DNA of 10,357 nt, from positions 1 through 10,357 of the forward strand of contig JAGAEK010000089.1 in the NCBI GenBank assembly GCA_017828835.1, in the 5' to 3' direction. The position numbers and the translations under genes were made by a program. This document shows, one piece after another, positions 1 through 7,551 of this stretch. Under the pieces are notes generated by a model. It searched no databases and was not told the origin of the DNA. It saw only the letters and a list, made by a program, of their open reading frames with translations. This DNA comes from Oscillospiraceae bacterium. GTDB taxonomy: Bacteria > Bacillota > Clostridia > Oscillospirales > Ruminococcaceae. Within the stretch, counting starts at the first letter, position 1. Every line of letters begins with the position of its first letter.

Positions 1-2267
1 GCGGCCTGCGAGCAGATACGTTCTGCCATATCGGAAAGAGATTCGCCGCGGCAGAGAGAAAATTGTGCATCGAGCCATTTACCGTCGTCTGAAGGAAGTC
101 CGTCCGAGGATATGAGGAGAAGGTCTCCGGGATTCAGAGTCAGCGAGTTTTTGTCGAAGCCGGCGCCTCCGAGAATACCGACCGGCATTGAAGAACTTTC
201 TATCTTGCCGATTTTTTCGCAGCGTTTTATATAGGACGGAGCGGCTCCGGCTTTATAAAAAACGGTTTCGCCGGAATAGAGATCGAAAGAAACGGTATCG
301 ACGGCGGCGAGAGATTCGTCTCCTGACTTTACGAGTAATGCGGAATTTACCAATTTCAGCGCGGATTCGGTATTAAAGCCGGATTGTATGAGCCGGGACA
401 TGAGCCCTACCGCGATATTTGAACTTAAAGCGGCTTCTTTTCCCGATCCCATACCGTCCGCAAGAATGATGTGAGCGGTACCTGAAGAGTTATTGATAAC
501 GCGGAAAGAATCGCCGCAGAATTTGTTGTTGTTTTTGTTTTTTTGAGCTGATGCAAAGACGAGAGAATATTTTGCGCTTTCTGTGAATACTAATTTTGAA
601 TATCCGTTGACGGAAGGGGAGATTGACGGAAGAGCCATTGATTTTTCCGTAATTTCACAAATTTTGAAAGTAACGTCTTTTTCCTCAAGTTTTGAGAGTT
701 TGTGTTCGGGTATTTCAGACTCGATAACAAGGCGGCCGTATTTATCGGAATAGCATTGAGTCGTTCTGGGAGACAGCATTTTATCCTCAAAAAGTTCGCG
801 TATTTTTTCGTTAACGTTCGGTTCGGGATTATTGATTTCGGCCAATTCGGAGCAGAGGCAATCAAGCATTTCAGACATGCCGCAAAATTGGTCTGAAATA
901 GAATTTCTCAAAAGAGAAACACGTTTCGATATATTGAAATTTGAAGAGTAAGACAGAAAGTTTTTGTTTATTTCGGAGATCAGTGCGTCGGGATTTTTGC
1001 AGTAAGCGGAAAAACGCTGAGGAAAAACCGCGATACCGCTTACCCGCATTTCCTGGATCACACGGTTCATGATCGTAGAGGTTTCGTTATATTTTAATTG
1101 CCAGCAGGATGCGTTTTTGATGCAATTTTTGCATATTTTATCGCAGGCGGAGGAAAAAATTTTTGAAACATCTTCTGAAAAAGATAATTCGGACAGCTTT
1201 TTTGATGCGGATTCGGTAGTTTCGGATATATTTTTCAAAGCACGCGATGCAAATTGAAGTTTTGATATCGCGACGTTCCGGACGGTATTCAGATCCGAAA
1301 CGGACTTTGATGATGCGAAAAAAAGACCTGTCGCGTACGGGAGATCTTTCGGAAGCAATATAAAAATCACAGACGCGATAATGATTTCCGTAATAATGGG
1401 GACGGGCGATATTTTCGAATAAAGCAGAGCGACCGTGATCGAATTGACGGCAAGAAAAGACAGTGCTGTACCGAATTTTCCGAAGATCGAAAATACTCCT
1501 GCGATAAGTCCGCCGAGACTGAACGAGATAAAAGAAAGCTCGTTGGTTGCGAGAGCTATTGCCGCTCCGCCGCATATACCGAAAACAGCTCCGCCGGTCT
1601 CCTTGTAATAGAATGCGGACAAAAGGATCAGAAGAGCCGCAAGTATACGGCCGACGGAAAGCGAGAACAGATTGATTTCGGACAGCGATATAAGTATGAC
1701 ACAGCAGGAGATCATAAGACATACCCGATCTCGCAGAGGAGATAAAGCTACGTTTAAAGATATTGCTTCGAAACTTCGAAGGAAGAAGTAGGCGCACCCT
1801 GCCGAAAGCATTGCTTCCGCGCTCACGGGCGCGACTGAAGCGAGATCTAATCCGCCGAGATATTCATAAGCTCCGCAAGAAACCGCGATCGAAACGAAAG
1901 CGATGAAAGGAGGTATGAAATCGGCGGCTTTTCGTTTTAGAAAAAAGTAAATTACACTGCAGAGAGATAACGCGATCAGATCGGAAGCAAGATATTTAAG
2001 CCCGCCGGAAGAGAGAAACAAAAGATGAGAAATGATAACTCCGAGACTCGCAGGCAATTTTTTGTTTTTCGGAACTGCGGCGATAACAGCCGGACCGAAA
2101 GGAGAAAGACCTCCGGCGATTTTTCCGGACGATACGGCAAATCCGAGCAAAAAACACCCGATATACGTTATTACGGGATTTTGTTCTTTTATTGCGTTTT
2201 GCAGTTTCAGAAAAAATTTCGATACGGAAAGGGAGTATAACCCCGAAAAAGCCCCGTGTGATTTCAT
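1..2267 (-). CDS. spoIIE: Stage II sporulation protein E (SpoIIE), membrane PP2C-type serine phosphatase, C-terminus cut by window edge
   Basis: This gene reads right to left from an ATG at 2267 and stays open to the left edge, giving 755 codons; B. subtilis SpoIIE is about 827 residues, so a few dozen are missing. Roughly residues 30-320 are very hydrophobic and form the multi-pass membrane region. The central part holds a cysteine-rich patch ending in a CW pair (about residues 365-380), typical of clostridial SpoIIE. From about residue 555 a PP2C domain follows, with the metal-binding motif DGMGSG (Asp604) and a second SSDG motif (Asp722). In the known family the protein sits at the polar septum, dephosphorylates the anti-anti-sigma factor SpoIIAA and so releases sigma-F in the forespore. 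An AGAGGTG ribosome site lies 9 nt before the start. It is divergent from the LCP-like gene at 2507, and its own promoter is proposed at 2325-2357. Nothing suggests decay. Confidence 0.95.
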   Translation of the reverse strand, partial: MKSHGAFSGLYSLSVSKFFLKLQNAIKEQNPVITYIGCFLLGFAVSSGKIAGGLSPFGPAVIAAVPKNKKLPASLGVIISHLLFLSSGGLKYLASDLIALSLCSVIYFFLKRKAADFIPPFIAFVSIAVSCGAYEYLGGLDLASVAPVSAEAMLSAGCAYFFLRSFEAISLNVALSPLRDRVCLMISCCVILISLSEINLFSLSVGRILAALLILLSAFYYKETGGAVFGICGGAAIALATNELSFISFSLGGLIAGVFSIFGKFGTALSFLAVNSITVALLYSKISPVPIITEIIIASVIFILLPKDLPYATGLFFASSKSVSDLNTVRNVAISKLQFASRALKNISETTESASKKLSELSFSEDVSKIFSSACDKICKNCIKNASCWQLKYNETSTIMNRVIQEMRVSGIAVFPQRFSAYCKNPDALISEINKNFLSYSSNFNISKRVSLLRNSISDQFCGMSEMLDCLCSELAEINNPEPNVNEKIRELFEDKMLSPRTTQCYSDKYGRLVIESEIPEHKLSKLEEKDVTFKICEITEKSMALPSISPSVNGYSKLVFTESAKYSLVFASAQKNKNNNKFCGDSFRVINNSSGTAHIILADGMGSGKEAALSSNIAVGLMSRLIQSGFNTESALKLVNSALLVKSGDESLAAVDTVSFDLYSGETVFYKAGAAPSYIKRCEKIGKIESSSMPVGILGGAGFDKNSLTLNPGDLLLISSDGLPSDDGKWLDAQFSLCRGESLSDMAERICSQA

Positions 2268-2324
2268 TATGACCTACACCTCTCTTTTTATTTTTGGTAA
2301 ATATCGGGACAAGCGTTTACGTGT

Positions 2325-2357
2325 ATTATAAATTGAGAACGGTGTGAAAAATGTCAC
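2325..2357 (-). promoter_or_regulatory. Candidate spoIIE promoter with 21-nt spacer
   Basis: On the minus strand a perfect TATAAT (2325-2330) lies 21 nt downstream of GTGACA (2352-2357), which is one base off TTGACA. About 50 nt of leader separate it from the spoIIE ATG. B. subtilis spoIIE and spoIIG promoters are known for an over-long spacer of 21-22 nt, used by sigma-A RNA polymerase with phosphorylated Spo0A. The spacing here matches that pattern. No perfect Spo0A box (TGTCGAA) is visible; the nearest sequences have two mismatches, so Spo0A control is inference. Confidence 0.5.
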
Positions 2358-2506
2358 AATGAGATGCAGAAAAAGATAAAAAAATATGTTGTTTAAGAAG
2401 GTTTTGGCGATAGTTAAAAAATTAAGACGACTATACGAAAAAAGAGGTATTTTCATAGTTTTTTTGAGGATAATAAAGTAAAAAACAAATAAAACGGAGG
2501 AAGACA

Positions 2507-3319
2507 ATGAAAATATTCGGCAAGGCTTTTTTGATTTCCGCTGCGATTTTAATGTCGGTCGCGTTGATAGCGGCACTGTATTTGACGGCAGGGAAAAGGT
2601 ATACCGGAGCGCATGATAATATTGTTAAGGGTTATATTCCGACAAAAGAGGAAAGTTTGAATATTTTAGCGGTTTTTATAAAAAGCGGAGACAAATCGCC
2701 GGAAGCGATATGTATAATAAGATTTGATGCCGAAAAAGCCAGGATCCCGGTTTTGGTGTTACCGAACAATATGAATATGTCTGTCGGAAAGAAGATAGAG
2801 AGTTTGGAAAAAACCTATAAAAACGGAGGGATAAAAAAGCTCAAGAGGGGAATAAAAGAAACGCTCGGAGTGAATATAGACAGATATATCGTGTGCAAAA
2901 CGGGATATCTTTCAGAAATTACCGACAGACTCGGGGAGGTAGAGGTCGAATTCAAAGCGGACAGAACGATCGACGGAAAAAGATATATTTCGGGAGCGCA
3001 TATCGGCGGACAAGAGGTAGCCGCGGCGCTCGAAGGGGACGATCACGAGGTTGCGGCAGAGGTTATATGCAGTTATATCAACAGCTTTTTCGAAGAGATA
3101 CTGTGCGAAGGAGACCAGTCGGAAATAAAAGATATGATCTATAATACGGTCAACGATTTTTCTTATAATGATTTTGAAAAGTATTATGAAGCGGCGCAGT
3201 TTTTGAACAGTATAAAAAATAAGCCGGCCTTAGCGTTAAGACCGGCGGTGACCGAAGTCGGGGAAAATTGCGCACTTATTGAAGAAAGCGCTGAATATAT
3301 AAGAAAATTTTTCGAATAG
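2507..3319 (+). CDS. Membrane-anchored LytR-CpsA-Psr (LCP)-like protein with degenerate active site
   Basis: This 270-residue protein has an N-terminal membrane anchor (about residues 8-28) and an extracytoplasmic domain. From residue 51 the order of elements follows the LCP fold: LNILAVF (the usual NILLVG strand), a strand at 68-74, VLVLPNN at 82-88 where LCP enzymes have LSIPRDT, KIESLEKTYKNGG at 96-108 (usual KINxAYxxGG), then LGVNIDRYIV and a LGEVEVE strand. LCP enzymes transfer teichoic acid or other glycopolymers to peptidoglycan using an Arg and Asp in that PRD motif; here they are Asn87 and Asn88. The protein is thus probably not an active transferase, but could bind polyprenyl or wall substrates. 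An AACGGAGGAAG ribosome site ends a few bases before the ATG. It is divergent from spoIIE and meets the NERD-like gene tail to tail only 4 nt apart, with no terminator seen. The LCP assignment is moderate. Confidence 0.7.
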   Translation: MKIFGKAFLISAAILMSVALIAALYLTAGKRYTGAHDNIVKGYIPTKEESLNILAVFIKSGDKSPEAICIIRFDAEKARIPVLVLPNNMNMSVGKKIESLEKTYKNGGIKKLKRGIKETLGVNIDRYIVCKTGYLSEITDRLGEVEVEFKADRTIDGKRYISGAHIGGQEVAAALEGDDHEVAAEVICSYINSFFEEILCEGDQSEIKDMIYNTVNDFSYNDFEKYYEAAQFLNSIKNKPALALRPAVTEVGENCALIEESAEYIRKFFE

Positions 3320-3323
3320 AGTC

Positions 3324-3911
3324 TTATTTTTTACAAGAACAGAGGAAATCGCAAAGTTTTTGGACGTCGACACCGTTATCGGCGTCGTATTTTGAACTTT
3401 TGAGCAGTTTTTTGAATTTCGAGAGTTCAATAAGGTCCGGCGTCGAGTTTATACAGATATTGGTCTTTTTTGAGTTGAGCGCGATAACTGTAAAATGTTC
3501 GAGCGGTATTTTGTAGAGATCGTTTTTAGAGAAAACCTCGCGCAGGGTGACGATATCGCCTAAGGAGCGCTTATAAAAATTCGGAACCTCCGTACGTTTG
3601 CCGTCCTTTGAGATCCTGACCCATTTTTCGGAATCCGAGCTTCCGTAGTATTCTCCGTATTCTCCCAACGAATCGGCAAATACCATACCGAAAGGACCGA
3701 CGAGTATGTTTTCAAAATTCATGGTTTTGTCTTTGTATTCGAGTTTTACGTCGTTTAAGACCCTGCAATTTCTGAATTTTGAAGCGGATTTCATTATACT
3801 GCGGACTTTTACGGGACCGAACGTACCGTTCTTGATGAGTTGAGCGCGGCGCAGGATAAGAAAAACGATCAAAGCAATAACGATAACAGCTGAAATTATA
3901 ACGTATATCAT
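3324..3911 (-). CDS. Membrane-anchored NERD-domain-like protein, catalytic residues altered
   Basis: The 195-residue product begins with one membrane helix (residues 3-20) followed by two Arg, so the rest is probably cytoplasmic. Residues 29-97 align by eye with the nuclease-related domain (NERD): G-x-x-G at 29-32, VLNDVKL at 51-57, NILVGPFGMV at 68-77, a GEYYG turn at 86-90 and Trp97. In typical NERD proteins these flank a QIDHI and an ETK motif that carry the proposed acidic and Lys catalytic residues. Here the matching stretches read NFENI and ADSL, so the nuclease-like site appears lost. The last 15 residues contain three Cys. Its ATG overlaps the TGA of the upstream DUF4015-like gene by 4 nt, so the two are likely translationally coupled and may act together. 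No function is known; NERD membership is my inference from motif order. Confidence 0.75.
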   Translation of the reverse strand: MIYVIISAVIVIALIVFLILRRAQLIKNGTFGPVKVRSIMKSASKFRNCRVLNDVKLEYKDKTMNFENILVGPFGMVFADSLGEYGEYYGSSDSEKWVRISKDGKRTEVPNFYKRSLGDIVTLREVFSKNDLYKIPLEHFTVIALNSKKTNICINSTPDLIELSKFKKLLKSSKYDADNGVDVQKLCDFLCSCKK

Positions 3912-5188
3912 TTAGAAGATCCTTTCAAAAAGTAATAGGAGCAATCGGTGTCGTAGAGGATATAGCTGTTCAAAGAGCAGTCGTTTACGGCGCGGATAAG
4001 TTCGGAAACGGATTCGGTCGAAGATGTGAAATATGAATCGGAAAAAGCTTGAAGGATCGGTATGAATTCGACCGAAGGATCGAGAGAAGAAAGAATTGTC
4101 GACATAGAAACGTAAGCGCACTCATAGGGGTCGAGATCGGAGTCGGATATTCCGAGCTTTTTAGCGAGCTTGTTTGAAATTATATCAGACTGGAAAATAG
4201 AGGCGGAAAACGCGTTTACGGCAATATCGAGAGGATCTCCGCGGTATATGAACTGATTCCCGCCGAGAACGGAATAACCTTCCGAGAAGAAGACGGCTTT
4301 CGCGTCATACTGTTCAAGCGCGGACGAAACTTCTTTCATGCGTTTTATAAGGGTGTTATGTTCGGTGTCGGATACGTTTTCACCGTAATTTGCGTATTCT
4401 ATACCGATTTTCGTGGGGAAAGAAAAACCGGAGAATATGATGGTTTTTATTCCGGCCTGCGCGGCTTCGGCGGAAAGGTCGATCAAATACTGTGCGGCTT
4501 TATCGGCGTAAGGGTTGAGCCAGGGACGTCCGCCTTTGTTTGAAGCTTCGTCAAGCCAAAGGTAATTTGCGTAATCGAGATAATGTATCGCTGCCGAACG
4601 GTCAGTTTTCGGCGCGATATGATCATGGAAAGAGCATATATCGCCGATAACGTCAAAACCGTTTGCTTTAAAGTATTCGACTTTTTCGGCGAGGTCGTAA
4701 GCGGTGTCGGACATTGATTTTCTTGCAAGGTTTACGGATGATTTGTAATTCAGATATCCTTCGCCGTCTTTGAGCGTGATGTAAACAGCATTGAATCCCG
4801 CGGATTTTGCTGAAGACAGCATATTGTCGAGAGCCGATCGGTCGTTGATGATCTTTGATGATACGTAGATCGCTCTGATACCGTCGGTAACGTTTTCAGG
4901 AACGGATGATTCCTGTTGGGAATTTTCCGAAATTTCGGAAGAATCGGTATGTTCGGATCCCGAAGACGGATCTGATATTTCGTTTTCCGAAGATGACTGC
5001 TGCTCGGAAGACGACGATTCGGGGGTTTCGGAAGGTTTCACAAAGGTATTACGTATAGCGGGATAAATACTCCAGCCGAGGAAAAACACAAGAGCCACGA
5101 TCATTACGAAAACAGCGATCTTGAGCGGTTTGAATTTTTTGGAATATACACTTTTATAATACCGTTTAATGCGCAGATTTTTAGACAT
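3908..5188 (-). CDS. Membrane-anchored DUF4015 glycosyl-hydrolase-like (TIM-barrel) protein
   Basis: From the preferred ATG at 5188 this encodes 426 residues. A GTG four codons upstream (5200) is possible, but the ATG sits 6-7 nt behind a GGGTG element and is the better start. A basic N-terminus (about 12 Lys/Arg in 25 residues) precedes one membrane helix (about residues 24-46). A Ser/Glu-rich spacer (about 52-100) then leads to an extracytoplasmic domain. That domain resembles the DUF4015 'putative glycosyl hydrolase' family: GIRAIYVSS, FNAVYITLKDGEGYLNYKS, the FHD motif, PWLNPYADKAA and IFSGFSFP (252-258) occur in family order. In the family the last motif is normally close to FDYVRFP, with Asp and Arg conserved; both are Ser here, so catalytic activity is doubtful. 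It lies 70-80 nt downstream of rnfA and overlaps the NERD-like gene by 4 nt. A cell-wall or exopolysaccharide role is plausible but unproven. Confidence 0.82.
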   Translation of the reverse strand: MSKNLRIKRYYKSVYSKKFKPLKIAVFVMIVALVFFLGWSIYPAIRNTFVKPSETPESSSSEQQSSSENEISDPSSGSEHTDSSEISENSQQESSVPENVTDGIRAIYVSSKIINDRSALDNMLSSAKSAGFNAVYITLKDGEGYLNYKSSVNLARKSMSDTAYDLAEKVEYFKANGFDVIGDICSFHDHIAPKTDRSAAIHYLDYANYLWLDEASNKGGRPWLNPYADKAAQYLIDLSAEAAQAGIKTIIFSGFSFPTKIGIEYANYGENVSDTEHNTLIKRMKEVSSALEQYDAKAVFFSEGYSVLGGNQFIYRGDPLDIAVNAFSASIFQSDIISNKLAKKLGISDSDLDPYECAYVSMSTILSSLDPSVEFIPILQAFSDSYFTSSTESVSELIRAVNDCSLNSYILYDTDCSYYFLKGSSK

Positions 5189-5200
5189 ATAAACACCCAC

Positions 5201-5270
5201 TTTTTCGACGATTGAATTTTATATGAGGATCGATTCGTCGAGATCGAATCCCGTAAATAAGTTGAAAAGC
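5201..5270 (-). other. Spacer between rnfA-like and DUF4015-like genes with a short inverted repeat
   Basis: The gap holds a perfect 6-bp inverted repeat, GATTCG (5232-5237) and CGAATC (5245-5250), with a 7-nt loop. No T-tract follows on either strand, so it is not a convincing terminator. A TATAAA on the minus strand (5218-5223) could be a -10 element but has no recognisable -35. Whether the downstream pair has its own promoter cannot be settled from sequence. Confidence 0.3.
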
Positions 5271-5867
5271 TTATGCCGGAAGCTGATGTCCGACAAGGCC
5301 GTAAACGGCAAGAGAGATAAGTCCGATATAGATCAGAGAAACAGGGAGGCCCTTGAAGGATTTCGGTACGGGACTTAACTCGATCCTTCTTTGTCCCTCC
5401 GATACGATTATCAAAGCTAAGATGAAACCTATGCAGGCGCCGGAAGCATAACCGAGGCTCTGCATGAATGAATAGGGTTTTGAAAGAGTCAGAAGAACGG
5501 TTCCGAAAACCGCACAGTTAAAGCAGGCCGAAGTAATTGTTTTTTCGTTTTCAGAAAAGAAATCGGAAAATAGTTTTGACAAGACAAAACAGGTAACTGC
5601 AAAAATTATTGTCAATATCAAAAGATAGACGATCGGCCGCAGCACGTAGGATGAGAAAGCGGTATGAAGGTTTTCAAGAAGCGGAGATACCCAAAAAGAC
5701 AATGCGGTCAGAGAAAGCATGAAATATGCCATAAAGCCGCAGAAAAGCGCAGAAGTTTTATAAGAACGCCTTGAAATGGAAAATATAGGGTTTGCTCCGA
5801 GTCCGCGGGTGAACAGGATATTTTGCAGAGTGACCGCGGAAAGCAGCGCGATCAAAAATTCTTTCAT
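5271..5867 (-). CDS. rnfA: RnfA-like integral membrane subunit, one cluster cysteine missing
   Basis: The 198-residue protein has the usual RnfA/NqrE length and about six membrane helices. The N-terminus (LLSAVTLQNILFTRGLGANP, residues 8-27) follows the RnfA pattern LVNNFVLxxFLGxCP, and residues 113-122 follow TTNCAVLG. C-terminal PVPKSFKGLPVSLIYIGL matches the family's P-x-x-F-x-G-x-P-x-x-L-I-x-x-G-L. In Rnf and Na+-NQR, RnfA and RnfE each give two Cys to an intramembrane [2Fe-2S] cluster that carries electrons across the membrane. Here the second Cys is kept (Cys118) but the first is Asn26. The ATG has an AAGAGGTG ribosome site 9 nt upstream and lies 3 nt after the rnfE-like stop. It is the last rnf-like gene; rnfB does not follow. 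The family call is confident, function as a canonical Rnf subunit is not. Confidence 0.87.
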   Translation of the reverse strand: MKEFLIALLSAVTLQNILFTRGLGANPIFSISRRSYKTSALFCGFMAYFMLSLTALSFWVSPLLENLHTAFSSYVLRPIVYLLILTIIFAVTCFVLSKLFSDFFSENEKTITSACFNCAVFGTVLLTLSKPYSFMQSLGYASGACIGFILALIIVSEGQRRIELSPVPKSFKGLPVSLIYIGLISLAVYGLVGHQLPA

Positions 5868-5870
5868 ACC

Positions 5871-6581
5871 TTACTGCACCTCTTTTCTGCGCTTGATCAG
5901 ATTTTTGAAAAATACGGTCGAGTTTTTGATTTTTTGAACTATTGCCAAGATAAATCCGACTAAGATAAATCCGAAAAACGGCATAGCAACGCCGGACATT
6001 TTGAATTCGATACCTAAAAGTTTTCCGTTAAAGGTCCCGTAGGCAAGGATTTCTCGTATACTTCCGATAAGTATGGCGAAAAAGGCGAATCCGCATACCG
6101 CGCACACGACGTCAGTGACAGACCAAATAAATATACGGCGCTTTCGGTTATGAGTAAAAGCGGATGAAAAAGAAGAAAGCATGATTATAGGAAAATATAT
6201 TCCGATATTGTCAAAAATATCGGGGGAAAGAGGAGAGATCATTTTGTAAGCCGGGACGGACATGAGGGCCGACACCAGAGCTCCGATGATCGCCGATACC
6301 CAAAAAGGCGCGTATTTTGAAGACAGTTCCGATATTATTATAGAAGGAATGCAGATAATTATGACAGCGATAGATATCGCAACACCGCTTCTGAACGTCG
6401 TTACGGCGGAGATTACGGGAGAAAGTATTATTCCTCCGACAAGGATCGGATTTTTGAAAAACAAATTTCCGACGCTTACCGTCAGTCGACGGCTGATTCT
6501 CAGAACGGAGGCGCGGTTTATGCGGGAACCGAAAAAAGTATCGGTTTTTGCATCATTCGGAAGATTTCGGTTTTCTTGCAA
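5871..6581 (-). CDS. rnfE: RnfE-like integral membrane subunit lacking both cluster cysteines
   Basis: The 236-residue protein starts at a TTG (6581) placed 7 nt behind a strong AAGGAGG (6589-6595). No ATG is near, so the TTG is well supported. Residues 1-40 form a basic extension; the rest has about six membrane helices in the RnfE/NqrD pattern: NPILVGGIILSPVISAVTT (44-62) for NxxLVQLLGLCPLLAVTxT, NIGIYFPIIMLSS (125-137) for LGIFIPLIVxNC, and GSIREILAYGTF for the GxxREIxxxGT motif. The two cysteines that bind the intramembrane [2Fe-2S] cluster correspond to Ser54 and Ser137. The gene overlaps the end of rnfD-like by 29 nt; in standard rnfCDGEAB clusters rnfG would lie between them. The reading frame is intact, so this is a maintained divergent paralogue rather than an obvious pseudogene. 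Electron transfer across the membrane by the usual route seems unlikely. Confidence 0.85.
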   Translation of the reverse strand: MQENRNLPNDAKTDTFFGSRINRASVLRISRRLTVSVGNLFFKNPILVGGIILSPVISAVTTFRSGVAISIAVIIICIPSIIISELSSKYAPFWVSAIIGALVSALMSVPAYKMISPLSPDIFDNIGIYFPIIMLSSFSSAFTHNRKRRIFIWSVTDVVCAVCGFAFFAILIGSIREILAYGTFNGKLLGIEFKMSGVAMPFFGFILVGFILAIVQKIKNSTVFFKNLIKRRKEVQ

Positions 6582-7551
6582 TGCGAACCCTCCTTGAATA
6601 GTAAATGACCTTTTCCGAATACAGATCGAGAAGAGGTGAAAAGATATTGAGAATAAGTACGGCGAAAGCGACGCCTTGTTCGAATCCGCCGTAATATCTG
6701 AACAAGACCGTGAATATTCCGATCAGGAATCCGTAAATATATTTGGGTATATTTCGTTTAGGAGCGGTTACCGGCTCGCTTACCATAAATATACCTCCGA
6801 ATATCACTGAACCGGAGCATAATTCGAGCAATACGGAAGAGATGGAGTCGGAATGTATTCTCGGGAAAAGTGCGAACATTGCGATCACGGCGACAAAATA
6901 AGACAAAACGGTGCGCCAGTTGATAACTTTTCTGACAAGCAGAAATATGAATCCGGCAATAAGAGCAAAAACGCACGAAGTACCCATCGGACCGACGAAC
7001 TCTCCTGTGAGCAGGTCTACCAGATCGAGTTTCGGTACTGCGCCGAGTTTGAGGTAATATGCCGGACTGTAAGACGATGCGACGATTTTGCCGAACACGG
7101 GAAGTTTTACAAGAGGTTCAGTATATGTAAATACGCTTGTCGGCCAGCAAAATGCGGCAAAAGCGATACCTGCGGCGGCAGGATTGAAAAAGTTGAATCC
7201 GCATCCGCCGAAAGGCATTTCGACGACCAATATCGAAAACGCGCAGGCGCATATTACGATCGAATAATCTATTGCGGCAGGCAGTGCAAGAGGAATGAGA
7301 AGTCCCGTAACGATGGGCGCGATATTATAAATATTGACTTTTTGAGATGAAAGTGCGGAAGCGATCAAATTGAGGAGAAAGCAGGTGAGCGCTCCGATGG
7401 CTCCGAGAACTATCACTCTTAATCCGTAATATATATATGCCATAAAATACAAGGGAAGTATCGAAATGATGACGTCCAGAAGTATAATAGGCGCGGTGCG
7501 TGAAGTGCGGATGTGAGGAGGAGCTTTTTTTTGTATTCTTGAAGTATTCAA
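6553..7551 (-). CDS. rnfD: RnfD-like integral membrane subunit (NqrB/RnfD family)
   Basis: The 332-residue product is close to the usual RnfD length and has about nine hydrophobic segments. Recognisable motifs include PPHIRTS near the N-terminus (family SPHI), VTGLLIPLALP, the FGGCGFNFFNPA signature, GPMGTSCVFALIAG (family GSxGETSxLAxLIGG) and MVSEPVTAP (family MATDPVTxP). RnfD normally carries FMN on a Thr in an S-x-A-T-P motif; the matching stretch here is SSYSP, with Ser162 in the Thr position. Flavinylation is therefore uncertain. Translation starts at TTG 7551, nine nt behind AGGAGGA (7561-7567); this TTG overlaps the rnfC-like stop as TTGA, suggesting coupled translation. It is the best-conserved of the four rnf-like genes, and its 3' end overlaps rnfE-like. 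Confidence 0.9.
   Translation of the reverse strand: MNTSRIQKKAPPHIRTSRTAPIILLDVIISILPLYFMAYIYYGLRVIVLGAIGALTCFLLNLIASALSSQKVNIYNIAPIVTGLLIPLALPAAIDYSIVICACAFSILVVEMPFGGCGFNFFNPAAAGIAFAAFCWPTSVFTYTEPLVKLPVFGKIVASSYSPAYYLKLGAVPKLDLVDLLTGEFVGPMGTSCVFALIAGFIFLLVRKVINWRTVLSYFVAVIAMFALFPRIHSDSISSVLLELCSGSVIFGGIFMVSEPVTAPKRNIPKYIYGFLIGIFTVLFRYYGGFEQGVAFAVLILNIFSPLLDLYSEKVIYYSRRVRIARKPKSSE

Noticed and set aside
1138..1797. Minus-strand open frame of 219 codons within spoIIE
   Set aside because: It lies in a different frame of the same strand as the clearly recognisable SpoIIE coding sequence and its product is Arg/Phe/Ser-rich without domain character.
2447..2476. Sigma-F-like promoter (GTATT, 16 nt, GGATAATAA) upstream of the LCP-like gene
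   Set aside because: Only partial matches to both elements; AT-rich sequence makes such hits likely by chance.
2274..2576. Minus-strand open frame of 100 codons between spoIIE and the LCP-like gene
   Set aside because: It covers the divergent promoter region, overlaps the start of the LCP-like gene antisense, and has no convincing ribosome site or family.
5232..5250. Inverted repeat after rnfA-like as a terminator
   Set aside because: Six base pairs only and no T-run on the minus strand.
6853..7350. Plus-strand open frame of 165 codons opposite the rnfD-like gene
   Set aside because: Antisense shadow of a well-conserved membrane protein; composition is that of reverse-strand noise.
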